DNA of 64,000 nt from Aralia elata (GCA_034770075.1 CM068385.1:49064721-49128720); one strand, 5' to 3'. Counted from the first letter of the stretch, positions 1 to 12,337 are shown. Numbers and translations are program-made. The notes: generated from the sequence alone by a model not told the origin.

Positions 1-1693
1 GCTTTTTCTTTCTTGACAAAATTCCTTTCATGAACTTGGCGTAGCTCGGCATCTGCTCTAAAGCCTCGGTAAACGGTATGTTGATTTGCAGCTTTTTAAA
101 GACTTCAAGGAATCTGGAGAATTGTTTGTCTATTTTTTGCTTGTGAAATCTCTGGGGATATGAAACAGGAGGGTATACTTCTGCTTGCTTTTTATACTCC
201 TTGTCTTTCTCCTCATTCTCCGTTTCCTTGTCTTTTTCTACCAAGTTCTCTGCAGGAGCTGGGACTGGGGACGGGCGCGGCCGCGCTGCCTCCCTTTGTA
301 TTTCAGGCGCGGTCGCGCTGCTCTGCTAGAGTTGCTTCCCACTTCGAAGTGTTACAGCTTGACATTGTTCCTTACCATCTCTCTTGGGGTTGACTTCTGT
401 ATCACTTGGAAGTACTCCTTGCGGTCGATTGTTCAAGACTTGAGCCAACTGTCCCAGCTAATTTTCCAAATTCCTAATTGAAACTACCTGGCTCTTCACA
501 TTCAAATCTACCTGATTTAACAGCTTGTCTTGATCATTCATTCTTTTCTCCGATGCTGTGATAAATCTTGCCAACGACTCTTCTAAATTGGGTTTTCTTT
601 CTGCATGTTGTGGAGCTTGGTTCTGAAAACCCGGGGGATTCTGTGATCTTGGAGCGGGATTTTGAACTTGAGTGTTATTGCTCCATGAGAAACCCGGATG
701 ATTCTTCCACCCCGGATTATATGCATTCTGGTATGGTTGTTGCTGTCGGTTGTAACTCCCCAAGTACTATACAGATTCCGGATTAATAGCACAATATTCC
801 GTCGGATGTGCACCTGCACATAGCTCACACACATAAGCTGCTTGCTGCACCTTTGACTCCGCCAAAGCTTCAATTTTCTTAGACATGGCCGCCATCTGAG
901 CTGTTAATGCAGTGACCGCATCTACTTCCAAAACTCCAGCTACCTTCTGCGGATTCATTCTAGAAGTCGGCCATTAATAATTGTTCGCAGCCATAGTCTC
1001 CAACAAGGTGAAAGCTTCATCAAAAATTTTGTCCATAAGTGCCCCCCCTGCAGCTGCATCAATGTTTATTCGAGTGTTACTATTCAGCCCATTATAGAAT
1101 GTCTGGACTTGCAGCCACTTGGGTAGCCAATGATGTGGACATCTTCTCAATAACTCCTTGAACCTTTCCTAAGCCTCGTACAGTGACTCTCCATGACTTT
1201 GCTCAAAGGTAGAAATCTCGTTTCTCAGCTTAGCAGACTTAGCCGGCGGAAAGAATTTTGCTAGGAATTTCTGCGCCAAGTCATCCCAAGTTGTGATGGA
1301 CCCCGGTGGAAGCAAGTGCAACCAACTCTTTGCTTTATCCCTGAGTGTAAACGGAAACAAACGTAGTCTCACCGCATCATCAGTGATATTGGGATATTTG
1401 AAGGTATCACAAATCTCCAGAAAGCCAACCAAGTGTTCATTAGGATCATCATTGGCTAATCCCCCAAACTGCACCGCATTCTGAAGCATATGAATTATCC
1501 CCGGCTTGATCTCAAAGGAAGTAGCAGTGATAACTGGTCTCGTGATGCTTGATTTGATCTCGTCTATCTTAGGCATCGCATAGTCCCTCAAAGATTTTTG
1601 TCCTTCGTTAGCCATTGCCTCTTTCTCGATTGTCTCACGGCAAAACTTTCTTAGCTTACGTAACTTGTTTTCAAGATCGTCCACACTCTGCAC
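1..1693 (-). pseudogene. Athila-like Ty3/gypsy gag and start of protease linker, broken by in-frame stops, runs off window
   Basis: Gag forms the virus-like particle of an LTR retrotransposon. Reading leftwards from the ATG at 1693, one frame carries a retrotransposon gag domain (roughly residues 60-175, with the segment DKAKSWLHLLPPGSITTWDD), then a zinc-knuckle-like CELCAGAHPTEYC near 820, then a Pro/Asn/Gln-rich tail and the linker that precedes the protease in Athila elements. The frame stays open down to position 1 except for five stop codons, at about 1169, 974, 764, 461 and 310. I saw no frameshift. Family comparison suggests the lost codons were Trp or Gln, so the stops fit C-to-T or G-to-A changes. 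Two copies of the GCGCGGCCGCGC motif lie inside the coding linker (275-286, 307-318). A primer-binding site and LTR lie directly upstream on this strand. Assignment to Athila/Tat rather than another gypsy lineage is inference. Confidence 0.85.
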
Positions 1694-1822
1694 AAGTTCC
1701 GGCTACTTTGATCGTGTTTGCATAAACAACCGAGATCACCTGAAACAGCAAGTAACAAGAAAAACAATGTTAACTAAAACTGAATTAATTAAATTTAAAA
1801 CTTGAAATTATAGACACAATTG
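1694..1822 (-). other. 5' leader between primer-binding site and gag of the Athila-like element
   Basis: About 130 AT-rich bases between the gag start and the primer-binding site. I see no ORF or repeat in it. Confidence 0.5.
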
Positions 1823-1840
1823 TTCCCCGGCAACGGCGCA
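1823..1840 (-). promoter_or_regulatory. Primer-binding site, tRNA-Asp type
   Basis: On the minus strand this reads GCGCCGTTGCCGGGGA. It is complementary to the 3' end of plant tRNA-Asp, the usual primer of Athila/Tat elements. It lies between the LTR copy at 1841-3170 and the gag gene, so that LTR works as a 5' LTR for the gag on its left. About 11 bases that normally lie between the LTR end and the PBS seem to be missing compared with the other LTR copy. Confidence 0.8.
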
Positions 1841-3170
1841 AATATACGCAGTCCACAAGTAATAAAGTGAAAGTAGAGTATCGTCCCACAGAGAAGAATT
1901 GATTCTATAATGACAAATTCTAAATTTAAATCAAAACAATTTTAGTAAACAAGTAATTAATGAATTTTATAATTTTGAATTTAACTAATTAATTCTAAAT
2001 TAAATTATTACCTCTAGTTTGAATACAAATGTTTTAAAGACTTAAGACTATAACTTCACTTAATGCTTTATCTTGCTCAACACACTTCCCTTCGAAATAT
2101 GCTAGACGTTTTGGATTGTTAACCAGAAACTCATCACTATTTATAACCATCTCTCAATGTTTTATAAATAACTCAACTCAAATCCACAATTGATAGACTC
2201 AAGTTAATCACCCTAGATAAATAATTCACTATATTTCTATGTGAATTACAATTAAAAAGGATTTAAAGTCCAGGTTCCCTATTTTGACTACATGCGGTGA
2301 ATAGGTATATTTCTATCCTAAACACAAATTTTGAATTCCATCGACAGCAGAAGACACAATCACATGCTATTATGGTCAGATCTAATTCTTTACTTCATCT
2401 CTCGAATTCATATAGAATATTCCAGTAATTATTGGCCAGATAATTAAGCAATTCAGTACAAACCATAATAGACAATCCAAAAATAACTAATCATAATATT
2501 CAAAGAAGCATGCTATTCAATACTACGCATTAAGATCCATTATAGCCTTAAAAGAAATTTAGTTCATAACTAAACTAGAATTCATCATCCACAAGTTTAA
2601 TAACATCAAAAGTTTAGAGTAGAAAGAAAAGAGAGAAGAAACACTGTAAGCAATCCTTCAATCTCTGTCCTGCTCCTCCTTGCTTTCTCCTTGCTATCAA
2701 CTTGCTTCAAGTCTTCTCAAATTGCTCAAAACTAGGGTTTTCTAATAGTAGATCCCTCAATTACCAACTAGAAAACACCTATTTATAGTATCTGATAAAA
2801 CCCCTAATCAATTACAAAGTTTCAAATCCAAGTTCAAATCAAAACCAATTAAAACATCTGAAAAGTCAAATTTGCCCTCACTCGAATCGGCGCGGCCGCG
2901 CTACTCTGGTAGCAAATTTTTTCTACGACTGAAGTCAGGCGCGGCCGCGCTGCACCCTAGCTCATTTTGGGCGCGGTCGTGCTGCCCTGCTACTCTGCAA
3001 TATCAGCAACTACAATAGTGCAATCCCACTAATTCTCGCCAAACTCAATCCCAACACGCGCAACCTACAAAAACACATAAAAATGCATGAAAAGTAACTA
3101 TATACCATGGAAATAAACAATAATTCGCATTCATTGGTATCCGATTCGTAGGTATAAAACCTACTCATCA
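1841..3170 (-). repeat. LTR copy B of the Athila-like element
   Basis: Almost the whole segment matches 15651-17023 base for base, with scattered substitutions and one length difference. On the minus strand it starts TGATGAGTAGG at 3170. It is preceded there by a purine tract (AGTTTGGGGGAATT) and followed by a PBS, so it has the marks of both a 3' LTR and a 5' LTR. It holds three palindromic GCGCGGCCGCGC-type motifs (2890-2901, 2939-2950, 2971-2982). LTR A has four such motifs. TSDs could not be found on the left because the gag region continues there. Confidence 0.8.
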
Positions 3171-3186
3171 AATTCCCCCAAACTTA
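3171..3186 (-). promoter_or_regulatory. Polypurine tract upstream of LTR copy B
   Basis: On the minus strand AGTTTGGGGGAATT directly abuts the TG that starts the LTR, the expected plus-strand primer position. Similar purine tracts (AAGTTTGGGGGAG) recur near 4272-4286 and 14820-14832 on the same strand, so tract identity alone does not define the LTR edge. Confidence 0.65.
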
Positions 3187-4437
3187 AACTATTGCTTGCC
3201 CCCAAGCAACATAATGCAATGCAATATAGCTAACACAATGCAACACAATGCCATGAATGCACTAAAAGCTACCATGCCTAAGAATCCAACCAATAACCAG
3301 TATGAATGTTAATTGTGTGCCTCAGAGATATCAACAACTAGCTTGAAACAATAAATCCAGTCAAAAGGAACTAATAATCTCAACCAATCAAACAATATAC
3401 ACCTATCATCACCCAAATTGTGCGTGTGTGTTCATTAATCAAGTTAATTGACCAAAGTTCAAAATAAAGCCACATAACCAACTCTATAACAAGAATACTC
3501 TATTTTTACTTCAATTCAAGAAAATACAACAAATCCAGCCAAAATCAAGCAAATACCGAGCATGAAGGTTCTAACAAGACTTATTCCTAACTTTATTCTT
3601 TTACGAGTGTGTTTTACGCTCCATCTCGTATTTATGCTTAACTGTGCAATGTTAAGTTCTCTTAGGCGTTTCAGAATCACCCATGTAGCGAGCGTTCAAT
3701 CAGTGACTCCCAAACCAGACGGCTTTAGGGCACTAGGTGTTAAGACACCCTTAAGGATCTAATTACCCAAGTGATAAAAGCCACAGAACTCAACTAATCA
3801 ACGCATTTATTGTTTTTTTTAGCCTTAAAAGAAACCCCGAAACTCAGCTTTTACCCTATTTCAGCCTTCTTTGTTGACTTACCTAACAATGTTTTATCAA
3901 ATTCTCATGTAAAAATAAGTTATGCAACCCTTCGAACCCCAGCAGTCAAATTAATCAAATTATTCGTGTTATCCAATAACTCAAGTTATGACAAGCATAA
4001 TTACCCTCATGATCAAAATTATTTTATCCCTAACGACTTTCAAACTGTCCAAGCTAACACAATAATACCCATCTCATCATTGGCCGAGCCTAAATCATAC
4101 CAACTAATCAATTGGATTCATGCAACAAACTAAATGCACCTAACACAACCAAACTAGACCATGCAAGATAACCATAACTATGCAAGATTCACAATAATCA
4201 TAATGATATGCCAACATACTAACAGATATGATGCACAAAACCAACAAACATGCTAAACAAAAACCTAAAAGAACTCCCCCAAACTTAAAACAGACAATGC
4301 CCTCATTGGATAAAACAATAAAAGGAAAGGAAAAGGAAAGAAAAACTCCCCTAATCCGAAGTAGCAGCATCTGCATCCTCCCCATCTGAAGGTGTGTCCG
4401 GAGGTGGATAAGTTGAGGCTGAACCAAACGTCAGGAA
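3187..4437 (-). other. Non-coding 3' internal region of the Athila-like element
   Basis: About 1.25 kb between the C-terminal end of the split accessory ORF (4438) and the polypurine tract. Short frames here (for example 3810-4133 and 4140-4427) show no family features and look random. It contains A/C-rich stretches and a second purine tract near 4272-4286. I see no gene in it. Confidence 0.5.
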
Positions 4438-4907
4438 TTAAACTTGAACGCCCAACTGAGAAAAGGCCTGCGAGAAACTATCTGAAAGCTGAGTGGAGAA
4501 AAAACGAAGCTCGGTCATACTCGAGTGTATAACATCCATCCTCCGAGTCATACGCCTCTCCATGCGATCCAAACGAGCCTGGGATATATGAGCTGGCTGT
4601 TCAGGTTCTGGCACCGGCTGATCAGCGGCCTCCTCACTCTCACTGTAGTCTCCCAATAAAAATCCTGCTCCACGGGCATGAGAAGGAGCTCCTTCCCACA
4701 CCTTATACTTAGCAATCGTCACATGGTCAATCGTGTTCATCGGGAGTTGCACAGGCTCACTATCAGCCCACTCCACCCCCGCAGCCGAGCATAGACGTGT
4801 AATTACTGACGCATGAGGGATACCACCGGAAGTACCACCCTGAAGGTATCGACGAATAGACTGATGGATAACATATCCCACATTAATTGATTTCCCTTGC
4901 ACAATAC
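4438..4907 (-). pseudogene. C-terminal half of Athila-associated 'plant transposon protein' ORF, split by copia insertion
   Basis: This is the second part of the ORF that starts at 14785. It reads in frame across the target site once the copia element and one copy of the AATAC duplication are removed. Visible features are the segment QGKSINVGYVIHQSIRRYL, which is typical of the plant 'putative transposon protein' domain found beside Athila-like elements, then GIPHASVITRLCSAAGV, an acidic stretch and a charged helix rich in Arg, Met and Glu. Its function is not known; it is a passenger ORF of retrotransposons. It stops at 4438. The first 25 codons of the open frame as it now stands (to 4932) come from copia LTR sequence and are not native. 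Confidence 0.75.
4903..4907. repeat. Target site duplication AATAC, left copy (copia element)
   Basis: AATAC directly precedes the TGAAAGTAG start of the 5' LTR. The same five bases follow the 3' LTR at 14168-14172. A 5-bp TSD is standard for Ty1/copia integrase. Confidence 0.95.
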
Positions 4908-6723
4908 TGAAAGTAGTATGCACACAAGCCAATCATATTTGATATGATGTAGTATATACTTTGTAATCTTATTCATTTATCAATAAAGGAATTGATTTTC
5001 TTAAAAGGCATTTTATATTATCTACATAGTGCTGTTATATTAAATGTGATAAACCCATAGTTTTGAGCAATGCTTTTAGAATCATGATGGTGATCATGCT
5101 AATGAGATCTAAATTCAAGATAGCTCATAAACTAAAATTGTTCCTAATCGTTGGATTACTAAATTGGGGATTAGTGAATCCGGATAGATTAGTACATACG
5201 TTGCTTGCTCTTAGGAAGAGGATGATTGATCTCATAATCATTTGTGTGGAGACACTAAAGCAAGTATGTAGGTGCTTATTAGAGAATAAGTTCACTGAAC
5301 GTAACTCGCTAAGGAATACCTAATGGAGTTTTACTCGCCTGTCAATAGGAATTCCTCTAGTGATAGTAGTACAAGTGATCCTTGGACTTGAGATCATCAT
5401 AGTATCTTGTGTATGATGAGTTATACTTTGACATGTCCCTTAAGACCTTGTGGGTATATCAAAGGGTATGATTGGGTATAATTAGTTATACATAGAGATA
5501 GGTGAATGATCAACAAAGAATCTACCTCGTCTAGTAAAACATGTGAATGTCCTATGTGATTCGATAAATGATAACTCAGTAGTCCTTGGCCAAGGCAGAA
5601 TGAAATTAGAAAGGAGTTTCTAATTTGCATTAATTAGAGTTGTGCATTTGGGAATCGAAATACATATAATTAAATAAAATAAGACTTGACAGTAAATCCA
5701 TGTCTTATATTTAATTGGGACATTGTATGGTAGAAGGATTGAATTGTACGGTAACTATCTACTCAAAGGTTCTTTTGTGATTGATGTTGAAATCTATATT
5801 ATCTGGAAAGTCGTTGATCGCTAAGGGGGCTTACCCTTATTGTAGAATAAATATTATTTATTTAAATGAATTAAATAGTTTAATTTATTTATTTAAATAA
5901 GATTAGAATTGTTCTAATTGATTTATTCACAACCGGTTTAATATGGAGAACCTAAAGGGTCACACCGCAAAAGAAAAATATTTATTTAAGAAGTAAATGG
6001 CATAATTGTAATAATAAGTTAAGTGTATTTAATTTACTCTATGGAGATAGAATAAATTAAATAGCTTAATATTTATTATTTAATATTTTGGAAATATTAA
6101 ATATAAATTAATAAGAGGAGTCTTATTATTATTATTACTTTTACTATTATTTAATTCCTAATAGGGATTGGGAATTAATTAATAGAAGTACTCTCCATGG
6201 ATTCCTAATTGGATTAGGAGCATTATTAATTAAAGGAGTTTAATTATAATACAAACCCTAATCCTAAATAGTTTAAGGAAGGGTTATTCCTACATCTATA
6301 AATAAGAGGGGTCTTATCATAGATTAGGGTTACACACTCTTGCATTAGATTGTGGAGAGCAATTTTTATAGAGATAGAAACTAGGGTTTTGCCAATTACC
6401 CAACTTCTTGAATACTTGTTCTTCCTTGGTGGATCACCTCTAGAGGCCAAACACTTGGGTGGCTAACGTTGATCAAAGGAAGGAATCACACCGTAGCATT
6501 CGAGGAGAACACGAAGGACTAGGAGTTGAACTTGTACCCGAGGAAGCTTTGTTCTACGAGGGTATAATTCTTATTCTATTTCTCTTTCGTTTATATCGTT
6601 AATTGAGTACATAGATTGATCTTGGTGATGGTTTGTATAAAAATTTTTAAAATCTGATTTTATCGCGCTTCCGCACTATTTATGTAATTTGATTACATGA
6701 TCGCGCTATATACAAACCTAACA
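4908..6723 (+). repeat. 5' LTR of the copia element
   Basis: It begins TGAAAGTAG and ends AACCTAACA, just before the primer-binding site, and matches 12352-14167 over its full 1816 bp. A TATA-like CTATAAATAAG near 6296 makes it a candidate promoter for the element's RNA. Short frames inside it are repeated in the other LTR and are not genes. Confidence 0.95.
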
Positions 6724-6724
6724 G

Positions 6725-6735
6725 TGGTATCAGAG
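6725..6735 (+). promoter_or_regulatory. Primer-binding site, tRNA-iMet type
   Basis: TGGTATCAGAG, complementary to the 3' end of initiator tRNA-Met, lies one base after the 5' LTR. Confidence 0.9.
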
Positions 6736-6840
6736 ACTAATCTTGTGCTAATTATCGATTTTGATGATTCCATGTATGCTTGATATGCGATTGGATCGAA
6801 ATTTTTGGGCAGAATAAAAAATTTTCTGAATCAGCGACAC

Positions 6841-6963
6841 GGCGCAGCTGTGCCGTCTCCAGTTCATTCTGGAGCGCAGCTGCGCCGAAACCCAGAATCG
6901 TTTTTTTTCTGGGGAGCAGCGCAGATGCGCCGTTGCCCAGTTTATTCTGGGCGCAGCTGCGCC
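6841..6963 (+). repeat. Cluster of four GC-rich palindromes in the copia leader
   Basis: Four copies of GGCGCAGCTGCGCC or a near variant lie at 6841-6854, 6873-6886, 6918-6931 and 6950-6963, spaced 32, 45 and 32 bases start to start in otherwise AT-rich DNA. Each unit is a self-complementary 12-14-mer. The spacers also resemble one another (ATTCTGG before two units). The role is unknown; RNA hairpins or dimer contacts in the genomic RNA are possible. Confidence 0.85.
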
Positions 6964-7911
6964 GGTAAGCAGAATCTGAAAAATATTATTTTTCTTCAAT
7001 TAAAATAAATGGTTTATTTAATTGATATAAGTTTAAAATAAAGAGTTTATTTTATCTGGAATAGGATTTCAGATTGCTAAAATTAAAGGAGTTTAATTTT
7101 GGATTTGGTTTTTGATTAAAATAAAAGAGTTTATTTTGTTTCAAAACTAAATATTAGCAAAACTTTTGCCCATTAATTGATATCAATGCATATATGGAAT
7201 GGATTTATTATTCATGGGATGAATGTTATTTATTGATACATATAGAGATATGTATGATAATAAATAGGGATTGATTATGGACGATTGACCAATGTGTGAT
7301 TGGATTTATTTTAGTGGATGCTTGAATGTATGGGTTTTTATAAATGGGGTCTGCGTACCTCGTCTTCTCTAATTTTTTTCTTAATGTAAATTCTATCTCC
7401 CTCCTATGTACTTCCCCTTGACTGCTGATCAAGGTTTCTATTTATTGTAAATAGCTTTTGTAATAGGACTAGTTAGAATTAATTTTTGAAGAATTGGAGA
7501 CAAAGGAGCAAGGAGCGCTTGAAGACCCGTTTGTATTGGAGCCCGGGTTTAAATGTAATAGTTATATTTAAATTTATTCTTGCACCCTAGGTTTGACCTT
7601 TTGGTTCACTTGGTGGCTCTAGTGAACCAAACTAGAATAAAAATCCATAATCAATCCGGGTAGAATATAGTATTCTATATGTGCATGCTTATTATATATA
7701 TATTATATATTATCCAACATGCTTCGCATGTAAAATAATATGACGCGTATTTTATATATATATGTGCATGCGCGCTAAACAAGATGAGACTAATAATAAT
7801 AAACCCCTCAAAGAAATTATATTAAGTCCTAAGCGTTCAAAGATATTTGGAATATCGAACGTCGCCTTCTAGCATGGTAAAGCAATAGAGTATTAAATGT
7901 TTAATATGAGT
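6964..7911 (+). other. Non-coding leader of the copia element, middle part
   Basis: AT-rich DNA with no convincing ORF. TATAT-rich sequence near 7690-7770 could be mistaken for a microsatellite. The frame 7226-7432 on the minus strand shows no family features. Confidence 0.5.
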
Positions 7912-8206
7912 TTGTTGTGTCACCACAAGGCAAGTATTAAATATTTAAGATGTTGCTTTATCACATTTGATGCTTATAAATAGACTGAACGATGTTGTTT
8001 TGTTGTGTCACCACAAGGACAGTGTTTTTCTTTCGAATATATGGAAGTGCTAGGTTGGACCTTAAACTTGGATAATTTTGATTCGGATGTGTCACCACTT
8101 GATCAAAATAATCTAAGAGGCAAAATAAAAGGAGTTACATAGTGATGTAATTGACAATAGTTGTCTACCTATTTATTTATATATCGCTTGTTGTGTCACC
8201 ACAAGG
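7912..8206 (+). repeat. Four copies of TTGTTGTGTCACCACAAGG in the copia leader
   Basis: Full copies lie at 7912-7930, 8000-8018 and 8188-8206; a degenerate copy (GATGTGTCACCACTTG) lies near 8086-8101. The core TTGTG-TCAC-CACAA can fold into a 5-bp stem with a short loop. Spacing is close to 87-100 bases. This is a second, independent hairpin family in the same leader. Confidence 0.8.
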
Positions 8207-8403
8207 CTATATACATTTGAAATGGGATCCTTAATCTCACTAGCAAATCTTTAATTAGAATTGTCGAACTATATAATGAGGGTAATATAGTTTGATGAAA
8301 ATAGTGGGAGATACCAATTTAAAATAAAGACCTAATTTATTTTGGTAATTAATTAAATGAATGTATGCTAAAATGTTGTCTATTTCACATGCAGAATTTA
8401 AAA
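8207..8403 (+). other. Non-coding leader of the copia element, 3' part
   Basis: About 200 AT-rich bases before the gag ATG at 8404. No repeat or ORF recognised. Confidence 0.5.
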
Positions 8404-11400
8404 ATGTCAAACTCACTATCACTGCGTAGCATACTTGATGCTAACAAACTGACCGGAACCGAATTACACGGACTGGTTAAGGAATCTGAGAATTGTTCTC
8501 ACTGCTGAAAAGATTTCTTATGTCCTAAATTCGCCAGTCCCTGCAAGTGTTGCAGAAACAGCCTCTGAGGAAGAGATTGCTACTTTTAGAAAGTGGCAAG
8601 ATGATGCAATCTTGGCTCAATGCATCATGCTTGCATCCATGAGTAACGAGCTTCAGCGTCAGCATGAAACTATGGATGCTCCTACTATATTGTTGCACCT
8701 CAAAGAGTTGTATGGTGAGCAAAGTAGGACTGCTAGATATCAAATATCTAAGGAGCTCTTCCGATCTCGTATGACCGAGGGCACTGCTGTTGAGGCTCAT
8801 GTCCTTAAGATGATCAATTTGATTGAACAACTTGGACAGCTAGGGTTTGTGATGGATGGGGAGTTAAGCCAAGATTTGATCTTGCAGTCACTCCCGGACA
8901 CCTTCTCACAATTTGTTGTGAATTTTCACATGAATAAGTTGGACGTCAGCTTGCCTGAGTTACTTAACATGCTGAAAACTGCTGAAGGTCACTTCTCATC
9001 CAACAAGAACCAAGTCTTACTAGTGGATGATTCTTCCAAGAAAAGGAAGAGGCCCAAGGTATCTTCTGAAAAGAAGAAAAACAAGAAGGCTAAGGGTAAG
9101 GCAAAGAAAAAGGATAATAAGAAACCTGATCCAGATAGCAAAGGAATTTGCTACCATTGCAATAAGCCGGGACATTGGAAGAGGAACTGCAAGGAGTATC
9201 TTGCGGGCCAAAAGAAGCTTGGAGAAGCTTCGACTTCTGATCTAGGTTTGTTCATGATTGAAATTAATTTTTCTGAAAGTCAAAATTCTACTTGGGTATT
9301 GGATACCGGCTGTAGTTCTCACATATGTAATAATATGCAGGGACTAAGCAGAAGTAGGAAGCTGAACAAGGATGAAGTCGTCCTACGAGTTGGGAATGGA
9401 GCAAAGGTTGCTGCATTGGCTGTAGGGACTTATTGTTTAGCATTGCCTTCGGGCAAGTTCATTAGTTTAAATAACTGTTATTATGTTCCAACACTCATTA
9501 GAAACATTATTTCAATTTCTGTATTAGATATGGATGGTTTTGATATTATAATAAAGAACAACAGTTGTTCTATTTATAATAAAAATGTTTTATATGGTGT
9601 TGGCAATTTACTGAATGGACTTTACATACTTGACTTGCATGAAAATATACTTCAAATTGAACAAACTAAGAAAAGAAAAAGAGATGATGTTAATTATACC
9701 TTTATGTGGCACTGTAGACTCGGTCATATCAATGAAACAAGATTATCCAAGTTGCATAAAGATGGGCTTTTAGAGCTATCTGATTACGAATCATATCCAA
9801 CTTGTGAATCTTGTCTCATGAGTAAGATGACTAAATCCCCTTTTAGTGGAAAAGGAGAAAGAGTTACAGAGTTGTTAGCGTTGGTACACACAGACGTTTG
9901 TGGACCTATGACAACGAATGCACGAGGAGGGTATTCTTATTTTATTACTTTCACTGATGATCATTCTAGATTTGGATATGTGTATTTAATGAAATACAAA
10001 TCTGAATCGTTTGAAAAGTTCAAAGAATTCAAAAGTGAAGTAGAGAAACAAACTGGTAAGAGTATTAAGATTCTTCGATCGGATCGAGGAGGGGAATACT
10101 TGACCAATGAGTTTCTCAATTGTCTCAAAGAAAATGGTATAATCTCACAATGGACTCCACCAGGGACGCCACAGTTGAATGGTGTATCTGAAAGGAGAAA
10201 TCGAACATTGTTGGACATGGTTCGATCCATGATGAGTTTTACCGACCTTCCAGTATCCTTCTGGGGTTATGCCCTAGAATCGGCTGCATACCTACTTAAC
10301 AAGGTACCTACCAAATCCGTCCCAAAGACTCCATATGAGATATGGACAGGGAGGAAACCAAATCTTAAGCATGTTAAGACTTGGGGTTGTCCAGCTTATG
10401 TCAAAAGGTTTGAGCATGATAAGCTGAAGACTAGATCCGACAAATGTAGATTCGTGGGATACCCTAAAGAAACATCAGGGTATTATTTCTATCATCCTAC
10501 TGATCAAAAGGTGTTTGTTGCGAAACACGCTGCCTTCTTGGAAAAGGAGTTTATCCTCGAAGGGGTCAGTGGGAGTAAGATATATCTTGAAGAAGTTCAA
10601 GAACCACAAAATACTACGGATCAAAGTCAGGTACCTGACCAAGTAGAAGAACCTACTGTACCACTACCTATTCATAAATCTGGAAGAGTACCGAAGATAC
10701 CTGAGAGGTATGGATTCATCATAGAGGATGATGATGAGGTACGCATCATAGATGATGATGATCCATTGACTTACGAAGAGGCTATGAGTAGTGAAGACTC
10801 AGAGAAATGGCTAGGAGCCATGAAATCCGAGATGGACTCCATGTATGAAAACCAAGTATGGACTTTGGTTTCACCACCTGAGGGCATTAAGCCTATTGGG
10901 TGTAAATGGGTCTTTAAGAGAAAGACTGGGGCAGATGGCAAGGTAGAGACCTATAAGGCCCGACTGGTTGCAAAAGGTTTCAAACAAAGACAAGGAGTTG
11001 ACTATGATGAAACCTTCTCACCAGTAGCTATGCTCAAGTCCATTCGGATTTTGCTTGCAATTGCAGCTTATTATGACTACGAGATCTGGCAAATGGACGT
11101 GAAAACGGCCTTCCTCAATGGAGAGCTTGAGGAGAATGTATATATGATACAGCCAGAGGGTTTCGTTTCAACGGTTGGAACAAACCAAGTCTGTAAGCTA
11201 CAACGATCCATTTATGGATTGAAGCAAGCTTCTCGAAGGTGGAACATCCGTTTTGATGAGATAATCAAAAGGTTTGATTTTATCAAGAACGAGGATGAAC
11301 CATGTGTGTACAATAAGGTTAGTGGGAGCGCTATATCATTCCTTGTATTATATGTTGATGATATATTACTGATAGGGAATGATGTTCCTATGCTACAGTC

Positions 11401-12337
11401 GATCAAAATTTGGTTATCTAAACACTTCTCCATGAAGGACTTGGGTAAGGCATCCTATATTTTGGGGATAAAGATCTATAGAGATAGATCTAAAAGGATG
11501 CTGGGCTTGACCCAAGGAAAGTACATTGACTCGATGCTAAAGAAGTTTAGCATGGAAGATTCCAAGAGAGGTCTCATGCCGATGAGCCATGGAATACATC
11601 TCTCCAAGAAACAGGCCCCAAAGACACCTGAGGAGAGAGACCGTATGAGTAAGATTCCTTATGCTTCCGCAATAGGATCTATCATGTACGGTATGATATG
11701 TACTAGACCAGATGTCGCTCATGCACTTAGTGTAACCAGCAGATATCAGTCAAATCCAGGAGAAGAGCACTGGAAGGCAGTGAAAAATATCCTAAAGTAC
11801 TTGAGAAGAACTAAGGATGTATTTCTTGTCTACGGTGGGTCTGAATTGAAACTAGAGAGCTATACAGACTCAAGTTTTCAAACAGACCAAGATGATAGTA
11901 AATCCGTTTCAGGGTACGTGTTTACCTTAAACGGTGGCGCAGTGAGTTGGAAAAGTTCCAAGCAGCAAACAGTTATTGATTCGGTGACAGAGGCAGAGTA
12001 CATAGCTGCAAGTGAAGCTGCAAAGGAAGCTGTTTGGATGAAGAAGTTCATAACTGAACTTGGAGTGGTTCCTAGCATTAGAGGAGCAGTACCTTTATTC
12101 TGTGACAACAACGGAGCTGTTGCGCAGGCTAAGGAACCCAGGTCTCATCAGAAATCCAAACACGTGTTGCGGCGGTTTCATTTGATTAGAGAGATCATTG
12201 AAAGAGGAGATGTCACCCTGGAGTGTGTGGACTCTCAAGACAACATTGCAGATCCATTTACTAAAGCTTTAACACAACAACAGTTTGATCGTCACTTAGA
12301 GAAGATGGGTATTAGATACCATGGCGATTGGCTTTAG
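8404..12337 (+). CDS. Copia gag-pol polyprotein with a one-base frameshift near the gag start
   Basis: The polyprotein encodes particle, protease, integrase and reverse transcriptase in one frame. The likely start is ATG 8404 (MSNSLSLRSILDANKLTG); an extra G at about 8461 shifts the frame and it meets a stop within 20 codons. After that base the reading runs unbroken to TAG 12337. Numbering from the first in-frame Met at 8612, there are a gag zinc knuckle CYHCNKPGHWKRNC (180-193), protease DTG (231-233), an integrase HHCC region, integrase D428, D491 and E527 (35 residues between the last two), RT YVDD (914-917), and RNase H ending near the C-terminus. All key residues are present. Without the full gag start the copy may be unable to make particles alone; a start at 8612 would drop about 70 gag residues. 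Confidence 0.9.
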
